A stretch of DNA of 64,000 bases from Cavenderia fasciculata (taxonomy: Eukaryota > Evosea > Eumycetozoa > Acytosteliales > Cavenderiaceae), in NCBI RefSeq assembly GCF_000203815.1, contig NW_004457708.1, positions 682,001 to 746,000 on the forward strand, read 5' to 3'. Positions 36,827 through 49,698 of the stretch are shown here, piece after piece (within the stretch, counting starts at the first letter, position 1; each line of letters begins with the position of its first letter). The position numbers were made by a program, and so were the translations under genes. The notes under the pieces were generated by a model. It did not search any database, was not told where the DNA came from, and saw only the letters and a program-made list of their open reading frames with translations.

Positions 36827-37380
36827 GATACTCTTATAGTAAGTAAAGTACTATGTTATGTAAATATATATAAATATTTCTATGAAACGAATACTACTAC
36901 AAATAATAAGTATACTATTACTAATCGTATGTAAGTTGTTGCTAATGTGTATAGTATAGAACAAAAGAATTCTATACGGTCAAACAAACTAACAAACCAA
37001 ACAAACAGATAGATGAAGAGGTAACCCCAAAAATGAACAGAGTAAAAAAAGAAAGGAAAATTAATTCACTAAATTCGGTAGCCAGCTGACTCACCCTTTC
37101 TTTGGGACACGACATACCTAATTAATTTATCCAACTATTTTATTCGTCTATTCTAACGTATTATCCCAAGTCAACGATCAGTCACGTCTGCTGTTGTTGA
37201 TGTTGTTGTTGTTCGATGATCTATTCTATGTGTCACTATAGCAGTATTCGTCAAGGAGGTGATGTTCACTTTTAATTGTTTTGCCTTGTTTGTTTATTAT
37301 TTGCTTGTTTGTTTGTTGGGTCGATCGATTCAATACGATTTAAAATTTTGATTGTATTTAAAAGAAGTGACACACATAAG
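36827..37380. promoter_or_regulatory. Shared divergent promoter region, DNAJ and eEFSec
   Basis: 554 bp between the start codons of the DNAJ-type gene (minus) and the eEFSec gene (plus). An in-frame ATG at 37276 could extend eEFSec by 35 residues (hydrophobic, Cys/Phe-rich), but the ATG at 37381 after an AAG context fits better. No distinct structure noticed. Confidence 0.4.
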
Positions 37381-39424
37381 ATGGAGAACAAAGGTAATAG
37401 TGAAAGTACTACTACCACTACTACTACTACTTCAACTGCTCCTTCTACAGAGTCAATAGGAGTAGCCAAAGATGGTTGTAATAGTAGTAGAATACTTAAT
37501 ATCAATGTTGGTATAATGGGACATGTAGATAGTGGAAAGACAAGTCTTGCAAAGGTGCTGAGTACAAGTCTATCAACTGCAGCTTTGGACAAGAGTCCTG
37601 CAAGTCAAGAAAGAGGTATTACTTTGGATTTGGGATTCTCATCATTCAACGTCGATGTTGCCAGTCATCCATTACTCTCTCAACGATCAGAGATTGCCAA
37701 TCACTATGATCGTGTTCAATTTACACTTGTCGATTGTCCAGGACACGCTTCTCTTATACGTACTATCATTGGTGGTTCACAAATCATTGATATGATGTTT
37801 CTAGTCATAGATATTAACAAAGGTATTCAAACTCAAACTGCCGAAGTATGTATACATAAATCATATGATATCACACAAATGACTAACAAACAACCAACTA
37901 TACTAGTGTATAGTAATAGGTGAAATAACATGTAAAAAGGGTATTATAATATTAAACAAGATAGATCAAATTCCACAAGAATCAAGACAATCTAAAATTG
38001 ATACTGTAATTATTATTATTATTATTATTTATTGTCTATCCTGTAAGGTTAACATTTATTAACATAACATACCATTTGTTGTTTGTTTGTTTTGTTGTTT
38101 AGATGTCAACTAAACTACGTAAAGTATTGGAAAAGACATGTTTTAGTCAATCGCCAATGGTTTCAGTATCTGCTAATCCAGGTGTAGTTTCAGAAGAGGC
38201 TAATGTAAATAATAATCAACAACAACAACAACAACAACCATTGCAACCATCACAACCAATTGGATTAAATCAAATGATTGATGAATTATGTAAATTTATA
38301 GAAATACCAAAGAGAGATGACCAAGGTACATTCCTATTTGAATTTGATCATTGTTTTCAGATAAAGGGACAAGGATCGGTATTGACGGGAACCGTATTAA
38401 AAGGATCGATTGAAATCAATCAAACCGTTCAAATACCACAACTCAACTTGGAGAAAAAGATAAAGTCGATGCAAATGTTCCACAAACCCGTTAAAAAGGT
38501 GGTGCAAGGTGACCGTGCTGGTATCTGTGTTACACAATTAGACTCTAAATTATTGGAAAGAGGGTTATTATGTACCCCTAAAACAGTACCATTATTAAAC
38601 GGTGCAATCATTTCAATTGAAAAGGTTAGATTCTATAAAAACCTTGTTAAAACAAATTCTCATTTCCATGGTAACTATCATCATAATATATTACTATTAT
38701 TATTATTATTATTTATTATTATTATTATTATTTATTATTATTGACACACAAAATTTTGTTTTAAAAAATAGTAACTATTGGTCATACAACAACAACAGCA
38801 ATTGTTACATTTTTTGGAAATAAAATATTGGATCAATCAACACCAACAACAAAAGAAGAGACTGGAAGTATACATCAATTTAATGAAAAAATAGAATATA
38901 GTTTTATGGAATATTTAGAACCAACTAGTTTGGAGTATCCAGTTGGATCACAATTTGCATTGATTAAATTTGATCATCCTGTATTGTGTCCGTTGGAAAG
39001 TGTCATTATTGGATCAAAGTTGGATGTTGCATTGGATACGTCGGGATGTCGTATTGCATTCCATGGCAGTTTGTTGCAAGGTATTGATGCATCGAATCGA
39101 CAGATTCTCCATGACACGCTACGTATATTCAAGACAAAGGTCAAAGAAGGTGCAGTGGAGCGTGTTCACAGTGAAGACACTTTAATTGGAAAGAACCTTT
39201 TCTCCAAACAAACAGATCTCTCTTCATTTATTGGTATGAAGGTGGTATTTGAAAATGGCACCGTTGGAGTGATAGACTCTTCGTTTGGAAAAACAGGTAA
39301 AATTAGAATTCTAATTTTACCTGGTACCCTACCTCCTCAAACAGACATTAAACAATTCACTCCTGGATTGACTTTTAAACTAACGCTAAAGAGATCAATC
39401 TTTTATGACAAAAATAAAAAGTAG
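37381..39424 (+). CDS. eefsec: Selenocysteine-specific elongation factor eEFSec (SelB family)
   Basis: Four exons (37381-37845, 37907-38005, 38103-38670, 38772-39424; introns 61, 97, 101 bp) give 594 aa, close to animal eEFSec. GTPase motifs are complete: GHVDSGKT (residues about 47-54), the ERGITLDLGF switch region, VDCPGHASLIRTIIGGSQIID, and LNKID in exon 2. Domain 2 shows FDHCFQIKGQGSVLTGT and KSMQMFHKPV; domain 3 LLERGLLC; the C-terminal domain CRIAFHGSLLQG and FGKTGK. eEFSec delivers Sec-tRNA to ribosomes at UGA codons with a SECIS element, so this organism very probably makes selenoproteins. A Thr/Ser tract and a Gln tract are the only lineage-specific inserts. Exon 2 (99 bp) was placed by continuity of the TAECIVIGEITC segment. 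Confidence 0.93.
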
Positions 39425-39711
39425 TTATCTTTAAAGATTGTAGGTAACTATTTATTTGGTATTCTTTTAGTTTCCCTCTCTCCTTTAGATTATTATCTTA
39501 ATCTTCTTTTAAAAAGGGTAGATAAAAAGTAAGGAAAATTCAAAAATGGAATAAATAAATTTTTGTTTTTTTAGAACCTTTTTGTGAACAGCAGAGAGAG
39601 TGGTGATGATCAACATGACTCGCAAACTCTACTACTCTCTATTAAAACAAATCTATATTTAAATAGAATAGAATATTTAATCAATAAGAAAGAAAAAAGA
39701 GATAAATAGAG
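39425..39711. other. Short spacer eEFSec to NTF2
   Basis: 287 bp of AT-rich sequence holding the end of one gene and the promoter of the next; T-rich tract near 39560-39570. Nothing else seen. Confidence 0.35.
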
Positions 39712-40565
39712 ATGTCAGCTACTGAAATTGGTCAACAATTTGTTCAACACTATTATAATTGTTTCGACAATGATAAGAAACAATTACAATCATTATACGA
39801 TGTAGGTTAGGTTTTGAATATTCATAAATATCCTATTATCAAATATAGTTGGTGACGATGATAATGGTTGTGATGACGACAACGATTACAATGATAATAT
39901 AGATTCTATTGTTGATGTGATAGTTGACATTGCATATGACAACGATAACGAATGGGCTACATTACTACAAACATCCAACCAAACCAACCCAACCAATAAC
40001 TATGTACTAACAGGTTCTCTTTCTCTCATCTTCTTCTCTCTCTCTCCTCCTCTCTTGTACTGATCATTAGGCAAACGAATCACATCTTACATATGAAAAG
40101 AACTCCTTCAAGGGACAAGCAAAGATTATGGAATTTTTTGGAGTAAATATACAAACAATATCGATAATATCATCTTGCTGATCGATCTGGATCACAACGT
40201 TCCTACCTATTAACCATATGCACATCTTTTCATAAATAATAGAATCTCAATATGCAAGTTAAGCGTCAGATCACCTCATTTGATTGTCAACCAACTCCAA
40301 ATGGAGTCCTCGTCCTTGTAACTGGTAATATGTCTGTAAGTAGTTAGTAGTAGTATTAGACAACACTGATTCTTTGGTTCATATGATAATGACGACGATG
40401 TGACGACGATGGTGATGATGATGACTAACCTTTAATTATTTATTATTTATAATTACCAAGATTGATGGAAATCCACCACTTAAATTCACTCAAGTTTTCA
40501 ACTTGTACAAGACAGCCGCCAGCTATATCTTATTAAACGATTTCTTCCGTTTGAATGTAGAATAA
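39712..40565 (+). CDS. ntf2: Nuclear transport factor 2 (Ran-GDP importer)
   Basis: Four exons (39712-39801, 40071-40142, 40243-40335, 40461-40565; introns 269, 100, 125 bp), all split between codons, give 119 aa, about the usual NTF2 length. The sequence follows NTF2 throughout: IGQQFVQHYYNCFDND, SLYD joined to ANESHLTYEKNSFKGQ, then QITSFDCQPTPNGVLVLVTGNM and FTQVFNL...YILLNDFFRLN. NTF2 dimers carry Ran-GDP through nuclear pores by binding FG nucleoporins. The gene is too broken by introns to show as one long reading. Intron 1 is 2-3 times longer than the others and contains an Asp/Asn-rich open stretch that could be an alternative in-frame exon (39849-40003). Confidence 0.9.
39849..40003 (+). 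other. Possible alternative in-frame exon inside NTF2 intron 1
   Basis: The intron holds an open frame reading VGDDDNGCDDDNDY..., then DNDNEWATLLQTSN, with normal codons for dictyostelid proteins. If exon 1 were extended by four bases to 39805 (donor GTTAGG) and this segment spliced from the AG at 39847-39848 to a donor GTACTA at 40004, the 155-bp segment would keep the NTF2 frame and insert about 53 residues after SLYD. The direct joining of exon 1 to 40071 matches the NTF2 family better, so this is at most a variant or a fortuitous open stretch. Confidence 0.25.
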
Positions 40566-40603
40566 AAATATTAATTTAATTTCATTAATCTCCTCCCTTG
40601 GTC

Positions 40604-40636
<33 letters not shown>

Positions 40637-41315
40637 GGTTTAAAGTTTAGAACTTTTATTTGTAAATACGCATACACATTGGTTGTAATAATAATAATAA
40701 TGAAACGAAACGAAACGAATCTATCTAGATGATATTTGTTTGAACTAAAAATAAGTGGGTGTCTAATTAATTTAACCAATCATTGTTTATTACTACCAAC
40801 CCACAAAGATATAGATTTAATTTTATCTCTTAAAACAAACAACAATTAATACTATTACTATTAATATATCTCTCTGGTTCTTTGGATTAAACAACCACCA
40901 AACCAACAACACTACTACTACTACTACTAATCAGATGAATTACCACTTGGGATTTGTCAGAGTCGGCATTGTCAAAGATATTTACTCGAGTGTAGATCAC
41001 TTTCCATAAAAGGCAACCGAACTTCTAGAATGGTCACAAAACGCCAAAATTGTGCTGTTGTAAATTTCGCAAATTGTACGCTTTGATTTTATTTATTTTT
41101 TTATTTTTTATTTTCTTTCACCTGATTTTTCCTCTTCCGCGGTGGTTGTCTCTCTACCCAATTTGAGTTGCTCTTGTCATTTCATTCTTGCATTCTTGTT
41201 TTTTAGTTTTGACTATATATTTATATATATTATACATACTAGTAACAACTTCAACAACTTCAACAACAACAACAACAAACATCACATTATATATATATAA
41301 TAAATAAATATTAAA
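40566..41315. promoter_or_regulatory. Spacer upstream of HPPD
   Basis: 750 bp holding a CAA repeat at about 40605-40636 near the NTF2 3' end, a mixed-composition segment at about 40930-41085, T-rich tracts 41089-41120 and CAACTT/CAA tracts before the ATG. Probably the HPPD promoter and leader. No gene. Confidence 0.4.
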
Positions 41316-42856
<1,541 letters not shown>

Positions 42857-44539
42857 ATACAAGAAGAAAACTCAAACTCAACACTACTACTTTTACAACT
42901 ACAACAAAATCTCAAGTAATAATGTCAACAAACTTTTAAAACAAATAATAGATATAACAAACTTTTTTTTTCTTTTTAATAAAACTATAATTCCCTAATT
43001 GGATAAAAAAGAGATATACAAGAGTATTTACAATCTACTCTTTGATCTCTTTTTTTTTTCCTCTTTTAAAAAATCAAATCAAACTATGAATAATTTAGGT
43101 TCGAATATGTAAATTGAACATGATTTATGTGTGTGTGGTTGATTGATCATCAATTGTACCCATTAGTTTGAATAAATCATGATGATGATGGGTTCTAAAT
43201 AAAATTACCATTCTATTCTTTCGTATGGATGATAAAAAAAAAGAGAATATTGTAAAAAGGTATCAATCTATTCCATCATCATCGATCAACAATAATACAT
43301 GGTAATGGACCGCATCATTGGAAAAATGGGAATCAACCACAATAATAAATTACCATCTTTTATTGCAAATAATTGGGGGTGTAGAATATTTGAATTAAAA
43401 AGGATGTGTATTATGAAAGTGCCATACAATATTCTGATTGCACACTTTCCAAATACGATGTTTAATAGTGATAATCGATGATCTGCAATGTCATTCAAAT
43501 TTATTCCACAAACCACTAGAGGAAAAAACAGAACTTGTTGAAATGTGGTTGTATAAAACAGGGGGATAGTCATCATCCTGGTATTGGCAGTTGGTTACAA
43601 TTGTCAATCAACTTGATTGACTGTTTTTACATCACCCACATGTGGTAAATATAGTATTATTACTCTTGTCAATCGACATGTCTCCTCTCATGTCCAACAT
43701 TGGTGTGTTTAGTGGTTGTGGTTGTTTAAATATATATATATATATGATGTTGGGAGAGTTATGATATTACTTGATAAAAATCTCCCTTTTATTGATGAAT
43801 TACAACAATTAATTGGAGGAGGATGAGTAACGACGCAACGCAAGATGGAATAGAGACATGGACTAGGATTTAGATGGTAAAAACAAATAATGTACATTAT
43901 GTATTGATTTATTTGTTTGTTTAATCCATCAATAGTCTTTTGATCATTCAAATCTTCTAATATTTGATACCCACTCTCTATCATTCACAAATTCATTATT
44001 ATTAATTATAGTACTACCTCAGAGTCTAGTACTGTATATTATATACATTACTATTTTTTTTTCTATCCAATCAACTAAATTAAATCAATCAATCCATTCA
44101 CATTAAATTCAATATATTAATTTATAATCAGACAACATTATAAAATCACTTTTGTCAAGGGACAGTCAGATAGACAAACAAACAGACAGGCAGACAAACA
44201 ATTAGATTGATAGTAGTAGTATGTTGTTATTGTGCTTCTGTTAATCAAAAAGAATTATTATTATTATTATTATTATTATAATCCTTCCACAAATAATTAA
44301 ATCACTCTTCTCATTTTTATTACCCTCTATCCACTTGCCATTTTCCTTTCATTTTGAAATCAATATTATTATTATTATTTATACCTATTTGTTCTTATTT
44401 TCCCTCAAAATCTAAAAGATAATTTAGAATCATTTAAAAATAGAGAAATATTAGTTAGTTTTATTTTTAATCCAACCTTGGATATTATTCCAAATCAAAT
44501 TACAAAGGTTCTAGCTCCTTTTTTTTCTTTCACACCAAA
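42857..44539. other. 1.7 kb spacer without a convincing gene
   Basis: Between HPPD and the mucin-like gene. Contains the HPPD 3' flank, a stretch of mixed composition (about 43290-43700) open for 60-96 codons on both strands without recognisable similarity or dictyostelid codon character, an AT repeat (about 43731-43744), TTA repeats (44257-44279) and T-rich sequence before the next gene. No gene supported. Confidence 0.4.
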
Positions 44540-46841
44540 ATGGCAATATTCAATAGCAGCCGAAATAATATTAGATATAGAGTCAGATTAAATTTACTAT
44601 TTATTATATACATTGTCTTGTTGTTGATGATAACATCTGGCAATAATGTATACAACAAAGAGATAGGAGGCAGTCCAAATAATTTTTATGTTCATGGGGA
44701 AGAAATTCCAGTGGGCGCAGAAGACAGAATCAATTCAAATACACCTCCACAACTTCCCAAGGTAAATACACCTATATCAACTGTAGTTCCAGGAACAACA
44801 GGAGGTAAAAATCCACCTCTACCTTCAACTTCAGGCACTACAAAAAATCAATCATCCTCTACTACTGGTAGTATTCCAATTCCAACTACAACAACATCAT
44901 CATCATCAACAACCACTGGAGAACCAAACACTCCTGCAGTAAATTCAACTCCTGCCACCACCACAACTTCTTCCTCAACTACTACTACTGGAATACCAAA
45001 TCAATCTACAACTACTACATCACAACCACAACCAATACCATTACCATCACAAAAAGTGGTTACACCCCCACAAACGACAACAAGCCAAGCTTTGAACGAA
45101 ATAAAGCAATCAACTGCACAATCGACAACAATCTCCAAATCAACAACATTTTACTATCCGTCGACCACCACGGGAGGTCAACTTGGAAACACGGCCGTCA
45201 GCACAACTGGATTCAACCAGCAATCAAGTACCGGCTATAGTACCACTTATAGAGGTACAACCACGTCAATCATTCCGACTCCACCAAAAATCGAACAAAG
45301 TCAGGTTGTCAGTGCCAACATCTCGTGTAAAGGTGTTTTTTGTCCAAATGGTGCCTGTGTTTCGTCGCTTGCCAAATGTCTATTACAGTCAAATGGTATT
45401 ATTTCAAGATGTCCAATGGCCACTCCTATTAGATGTCCTGATGGTACATGCAGTCATCTACTTACTCTATGTCTAAAACCCAGTGTAAAATGTGATGAAA
45501 TGTGTCCAAATGGACAATGTGGTCCATGTCCAGAATATGATGGGTGCCCAGTCGCCTCTCCCATTCAATGTCCAAATGGTATTTGCGTCGCCAATGAAGA
45601 TGATTGTGACCAATGTCTAGATGGTTCATTAAAATGTTTTGATGGTTCTTGTTCTTCTCCTTGTCCATTGGTATGTAAAAGAAGTAAAATACACAATAAT
45701 TTTAAAAAATACTAATACTAATACTATTATTATTATTTGTTATTCTTTTCTTTTTTGTTTTTAGCCACCATTTTTCTATAAACCAATCAATGTTTTGACA
45801 ATATTAAAAGATATTACCAAAATACTTCAAGTTCCTGTTAGTACCTATAATGATCCATTAAATGTATCAACTGACCTTCGTAAGATTCTTGATGTATTTA
45901 TCGAACCAAATACGTTTTCCATCAATACCAGTTTTGCCATCAATGCAGTGTCCGATAGTTATGTTTCCAAGATTGAAAGTACATTTGAAAATTCTTCTGA
46001 ACCTTCTGGATCTTCTTCACAGACTGCTCTCCATTTACTATCTCCAGTATATAACATCACTGCCACCTCTTCCAATGGTACTGCTCAAACTAAATTTGAT
46101 AAAAAGGTTAGATTAGATTTTGATTTAATTACCTCTTTAAATGAATCAGTTGTATGTATATATAAAAAATAGATAAATAGATAAAAGTACTTTAAATATT
46201 AATATTTTAATATTCCTTTTTCAATTTAGATTATGAATAATGTTTGTTTAGGATTTATCAATGTATTGACAAACAAATGGGAATGTATTCCAAATTCAAT
46301 TCAAGGTATTCAAGACAATAAGATTGTGACCTATACTGACCATTTCACATCATTTGCATTGTTGCTTCAATATCGTGACGATTCCTCTTTTAATACTGGA
46401 GGTGATACAACTTCTTATGTACCTATTGGTACTAGTGGTGGTTCTGCAACATCGTCATCGTCGTCGGGCAAGACTTCTGATCCCAACAGTATATTCCCAA
46501 ACAAAAACAAACCAAAGTTATCTCCATTGGCCATTGGTTTGATTGTAGGGTGTACAGTTGCCTGTCTTGTCATTGTGTTGGCTGGTGTAGTATACCACTA
46601 TTCAGGTAAACACAATGGTCTTCGAAACTGGATCGTTGCAAGTAGACTCATCAGCACCAAGAGCCGTCTCCCAGTTCCATCAAGATCATCAAACTCTTTG
46701 ACTGCGTCCACTTCGTCGTCATCGAGCAGTTGTTCAACGTCTCCCACTTGTTCACCACCACATAAAACACTCTCCCACAAGGACCTTGGATTGCACGATG
46801 AAGAAGTTGAAGAGGTTCCTCCTGTCAATGGTAGAGTCTAA
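44540..46841 (+). CDS. Mucin-like single-pass surface protein with Cys-rich repeats and GPS-like motif
   Basis: Three exons (44540-45670, 45765-46151, 46230-46841; introns 94 and 78 bp) give 709 aa. A hydrophobic signal sequence (about residues 16-33) is followed by about 200 residues rich in Thr, Ser, Pro (probably heavily O-glycosylated), then Cys-rich units built around CPNGxC and CPDGTC (about residues 260-375). A beta-rich region follows, ending NNVCLGFINVLTNKWEC...YTDHFTSFALLL, which resembles a degenerate GPS site as found after GAIN domains. Next comes a linker, one transmembrane helix (AIGLIVGCTVACLVIVLAGVV) and a Ser-rich cytoplasmic tail. Such proteins are common dictyostelid cell-surface proteins; a role in adhesion or matrix contact is inference. 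Confidence 0.78.
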
Positions 46842-47692
46842 AACCTAACAAAAAACAAAATAGACATTAGCATCTTATCAATTAATTACACATCGCTACA
46901 AACCTACCTTCTTTTTTTTTGTATAAAGATATCCCCCTAACCCTAACCCTACCCAAACACATCCTAACCTCCCTCCAATAAACCAACTTATCCTATTTAT
47001 TAATTATTAAAACATGCACAAGTATACAAATAGACTATGTATGCTATTATTATCTCTATTATCTCTTTGTAACGATGTGAGAGTGAGAGCGCGGTTTTCC
47101 GATGGTATGGGTTGATGCAAAGATAGATATTGAGTTGTGGGCTCACGATTAGTTGGGTTTGAAGCGGGATGGGTTTGATCAACAGTATCCGTCGTCGTTG
47201 AAATATCGCATAAGAGTGTTGATTGGTTTTGTTTGATCGATGGCATCAACCATTCCTTAAATAATCATGATCGTATCAAATCTCTCCTCTCTTCAAAGTG
47301 ACGATCAGCCTTGTCGCGGGTTAGGTTTTTTTTTATCCGTTTTGTTGGTGTGCAAGGTGGCAACTCTGACTTTGGTCCTCTTCCCTCTGATTGGTTTGAA
47401 GTCGCACATCAGCAAGCTTAGTTTGTTCTTTGTCTTTCAACCCTCTCCTCATTGGTGTAACATTATTTGTTTTGTATTATTATTCATATTCGATTGTCAT
47501 CATCATACCTTTTTTGTTTGTTGTTTTTTTAGATTTTGCCGAAGCTTAATCATCAATCATCGCTCAACTCGGGTTCAAACTTTGTATCATAATCATTGTC
47601 ACTATTCTATTCTCTCCTCTCATTATTATTATTATTATCTTTTTCTGTACTTTATAAATACACAGATATATTAGTAGAGTAACCAAATAGAA
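46842..47692. other. Spacer upstream of the elongase gene, with short CCCTAA repeat
   Basis: 850 bp. At 46933-46954 there is a C-rich string with two perfect CCCTAA units plus partial units, resembling a telomeric repeat but very short. The middle is AT-rich. A pyrimidine-rich segment (about 47270-47530) and TTA repeats (47622-47640) precede the start of the elongase gene. Short open readings on both strands do not look coding. Confidence 0.4.
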
Positions 47693-48996
47693 ATGGTAAG
47701 TCGTAGTGGGTGATCTTATCAGAGATCTGACATCACACACACACACACAAACACCACAATGTCATATGACACTTTTGTGGATACGATATTTGTTGATATT
47801 TATATTTTTCTAACACTTGGCTCATTTTTACTTTACTACTTTTGCGTACTTTTGATTTTAGGATATCATATCACAATTATTCCCATTGGAATACTACAAG
47901 AGTTTATTACCATTGGAATACAACTCTTTTGAAAGTTTTGTAAAGGTTGATTTCTCGAAATGGGATTGGAGTCAATTGATCCCATCTGAAAACTTCAAGT
48001 ACGAAGAAGGTGTTACTCCCTTTTCAAACAAGAACTTTATCTTTATGGCCATCATCTCTTACCTTTTAACTGTTTACACCATCAAAGCTGCCATGAGTAA
48101 CTCCAAGTTAAAGGGGTTCTCATTGGGCTATGTCAGTGCTATCCATAACCTCATTCTTTGTGGATGGTCACTTGTCATGGTACTTGGTGTTGCATATGAT
48201 GCTTATTTAATTGCTACTGTAAGTTATTAATAATAATTAATAATAATAATAATATTTGTATTAATTTAATTTTTATTTATTATTTATTTCTAGACTACAT
48301 CACATGGAATTAATTGTATCTTTTGTTCACCAAAATCAAATCCATTCTCTGGTAGAATCTTCTATTGGCATTATTTATACTTTATCAGTAAATTCTATGA
48401 ATTTTTAGATACTATTATCATTGTTTTGAAAAAGGTAAATATATACTTCAACATACAATAATAATTTAAATTGTATATTATTTTATTAATCATTACATTT
48501 TCTTTTCCATTATTTTTAGAAACCACTTATCTTTTTACATATCTGGCATCATTCTATTGTAGTATTGATTGTTTGGACTTGGTTACCAGAAGGTATTGCC
48601 TATGGTAATGTTGGATTGTTTGCCAATACACTTGTCCATGTTTTCATGTATTATTACTACTTTAGAACCTCTCTTAACCCAAGTATTCGTATCTGGTGGA
48701 AGTCATATCTCACCTCTGGTCAATTGTTCCAATTCACCATGTCCTTTATTCTCGCCATTCCATTCCTCGTCCAAGATATCTCGTACGACAAGGAGACTGG
48801 TATCGTCGGTCACTCTTGTGTTGGATGGGGTGGTTTCTCATTCACCATGATGAACAACTTGTTCTTCCTCATCCTCTTTATGAACTTTTACATCAAGACT
48901 TATCTCACTGGTGGTGCCAACAAAAAGGGTAATACCAGAGGTAACACTATTAGATCATCATCATCACCAAGTACCAGCAACAAAAAAGTTCAATAA
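47693..48996 (+). CDS. ELO-family fatty-acid elongase
   Basis: Four exons: 47693-47695 (ATG only), 47862-48218, 48294-48434, 48520-48996; introns 166, 75, 85 bp; 325 aa. ELO proteins are ER membrane condensing enzymes that add malonyl-CoA units to long acyl-CoA. The catalytic HxxHH box is present as HIWHHS (residues about 174-179), preceded by KFYEFLDTIIIVLKKK, and several hydrophobic segments span the whole length. The C-terminus is basic and Ser-rich (KKGNTRGNT...), short of a clear KKxx signal. Joining the ATG to exon 2 gives MDIISQLFPLEYYKS; no other upstream ATG exists in this frame. This is the second gene in the window whose first coding exon is a lone ATG. Confidence 0.9.
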
Positions 48997-49698
48997 AAAT
49001 TTGTAAAATTATTAATCCAAGAGAAAGTCATAAAGATATATAATATTATTATATATCTATTTGTTTGGTTTTTTTGAATGTAAATACATTTATATAAAAA
49101 ATTATAACTAATTTATTATTTATTAAGATGAAAGTGGTTGTGTTGTGTAGAGAGATGGAAATAAAACGTTCTTTGTGCGTTTTAGGTCACTCTTCTTTAC
49201 AAACAATTATTATAATCTAATTATACAAAAACCCAATGCATGTAAACAAATATATTTGATTTAAATATACTCTGTTTAAACATTATTGACATTGAGAATT
49301 ATTAATGTGGAATTAATTGAATCTTCTTGTTGTTTTGTTGTTGTTGTTGTAAAAACTAGTTTGTACGGGCTAGTTTTTGTAGATCTCTGTTTGGTTGATT
49401 AATTATTATTTGGTTATTTAATTTAGGCGTGATTCATTATTGTTGTCAATTAATTACATTAATTTAATATTATTTTCTATTAATATTATTATAAAAATAT
49501 TGGTGGTGGTGGGGAATACTTATACTTATATAATCTCTATCTCGATTATTATTTTGACTATTTAAACATTATTATTATTGATTATTATTAATTATTAATT
49601 ATTAATTATTATTATTTGGTTGCGTTGATGATGATGATATTTTATAAATATATATATCTTATTTTCGAATTCCATATTATTATTATTATTTGATTGAT
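48997..49698. other. Convergent spacer, elongase and winged-helix-like gene
   Basis: 702 bp of very AT-rich sequence between two 3' ends. Around 49354-49378 an inverted pair (AAACTAG... and CTAGTTT) flanks TTGTACGGG. ATT repeats occupy about 49568-49615. No coding region. Confidence 0.4.

Noticed and set aside
37276-37380. Upstream in-frame ATG extending eEFSec by 35 residues
   Set aside because: The extension is Phe/Cys/Leu-rich and AT-rich like untranslated leader, and eEFSec proteins need no such leader; the ATG at 37381 is preferred.
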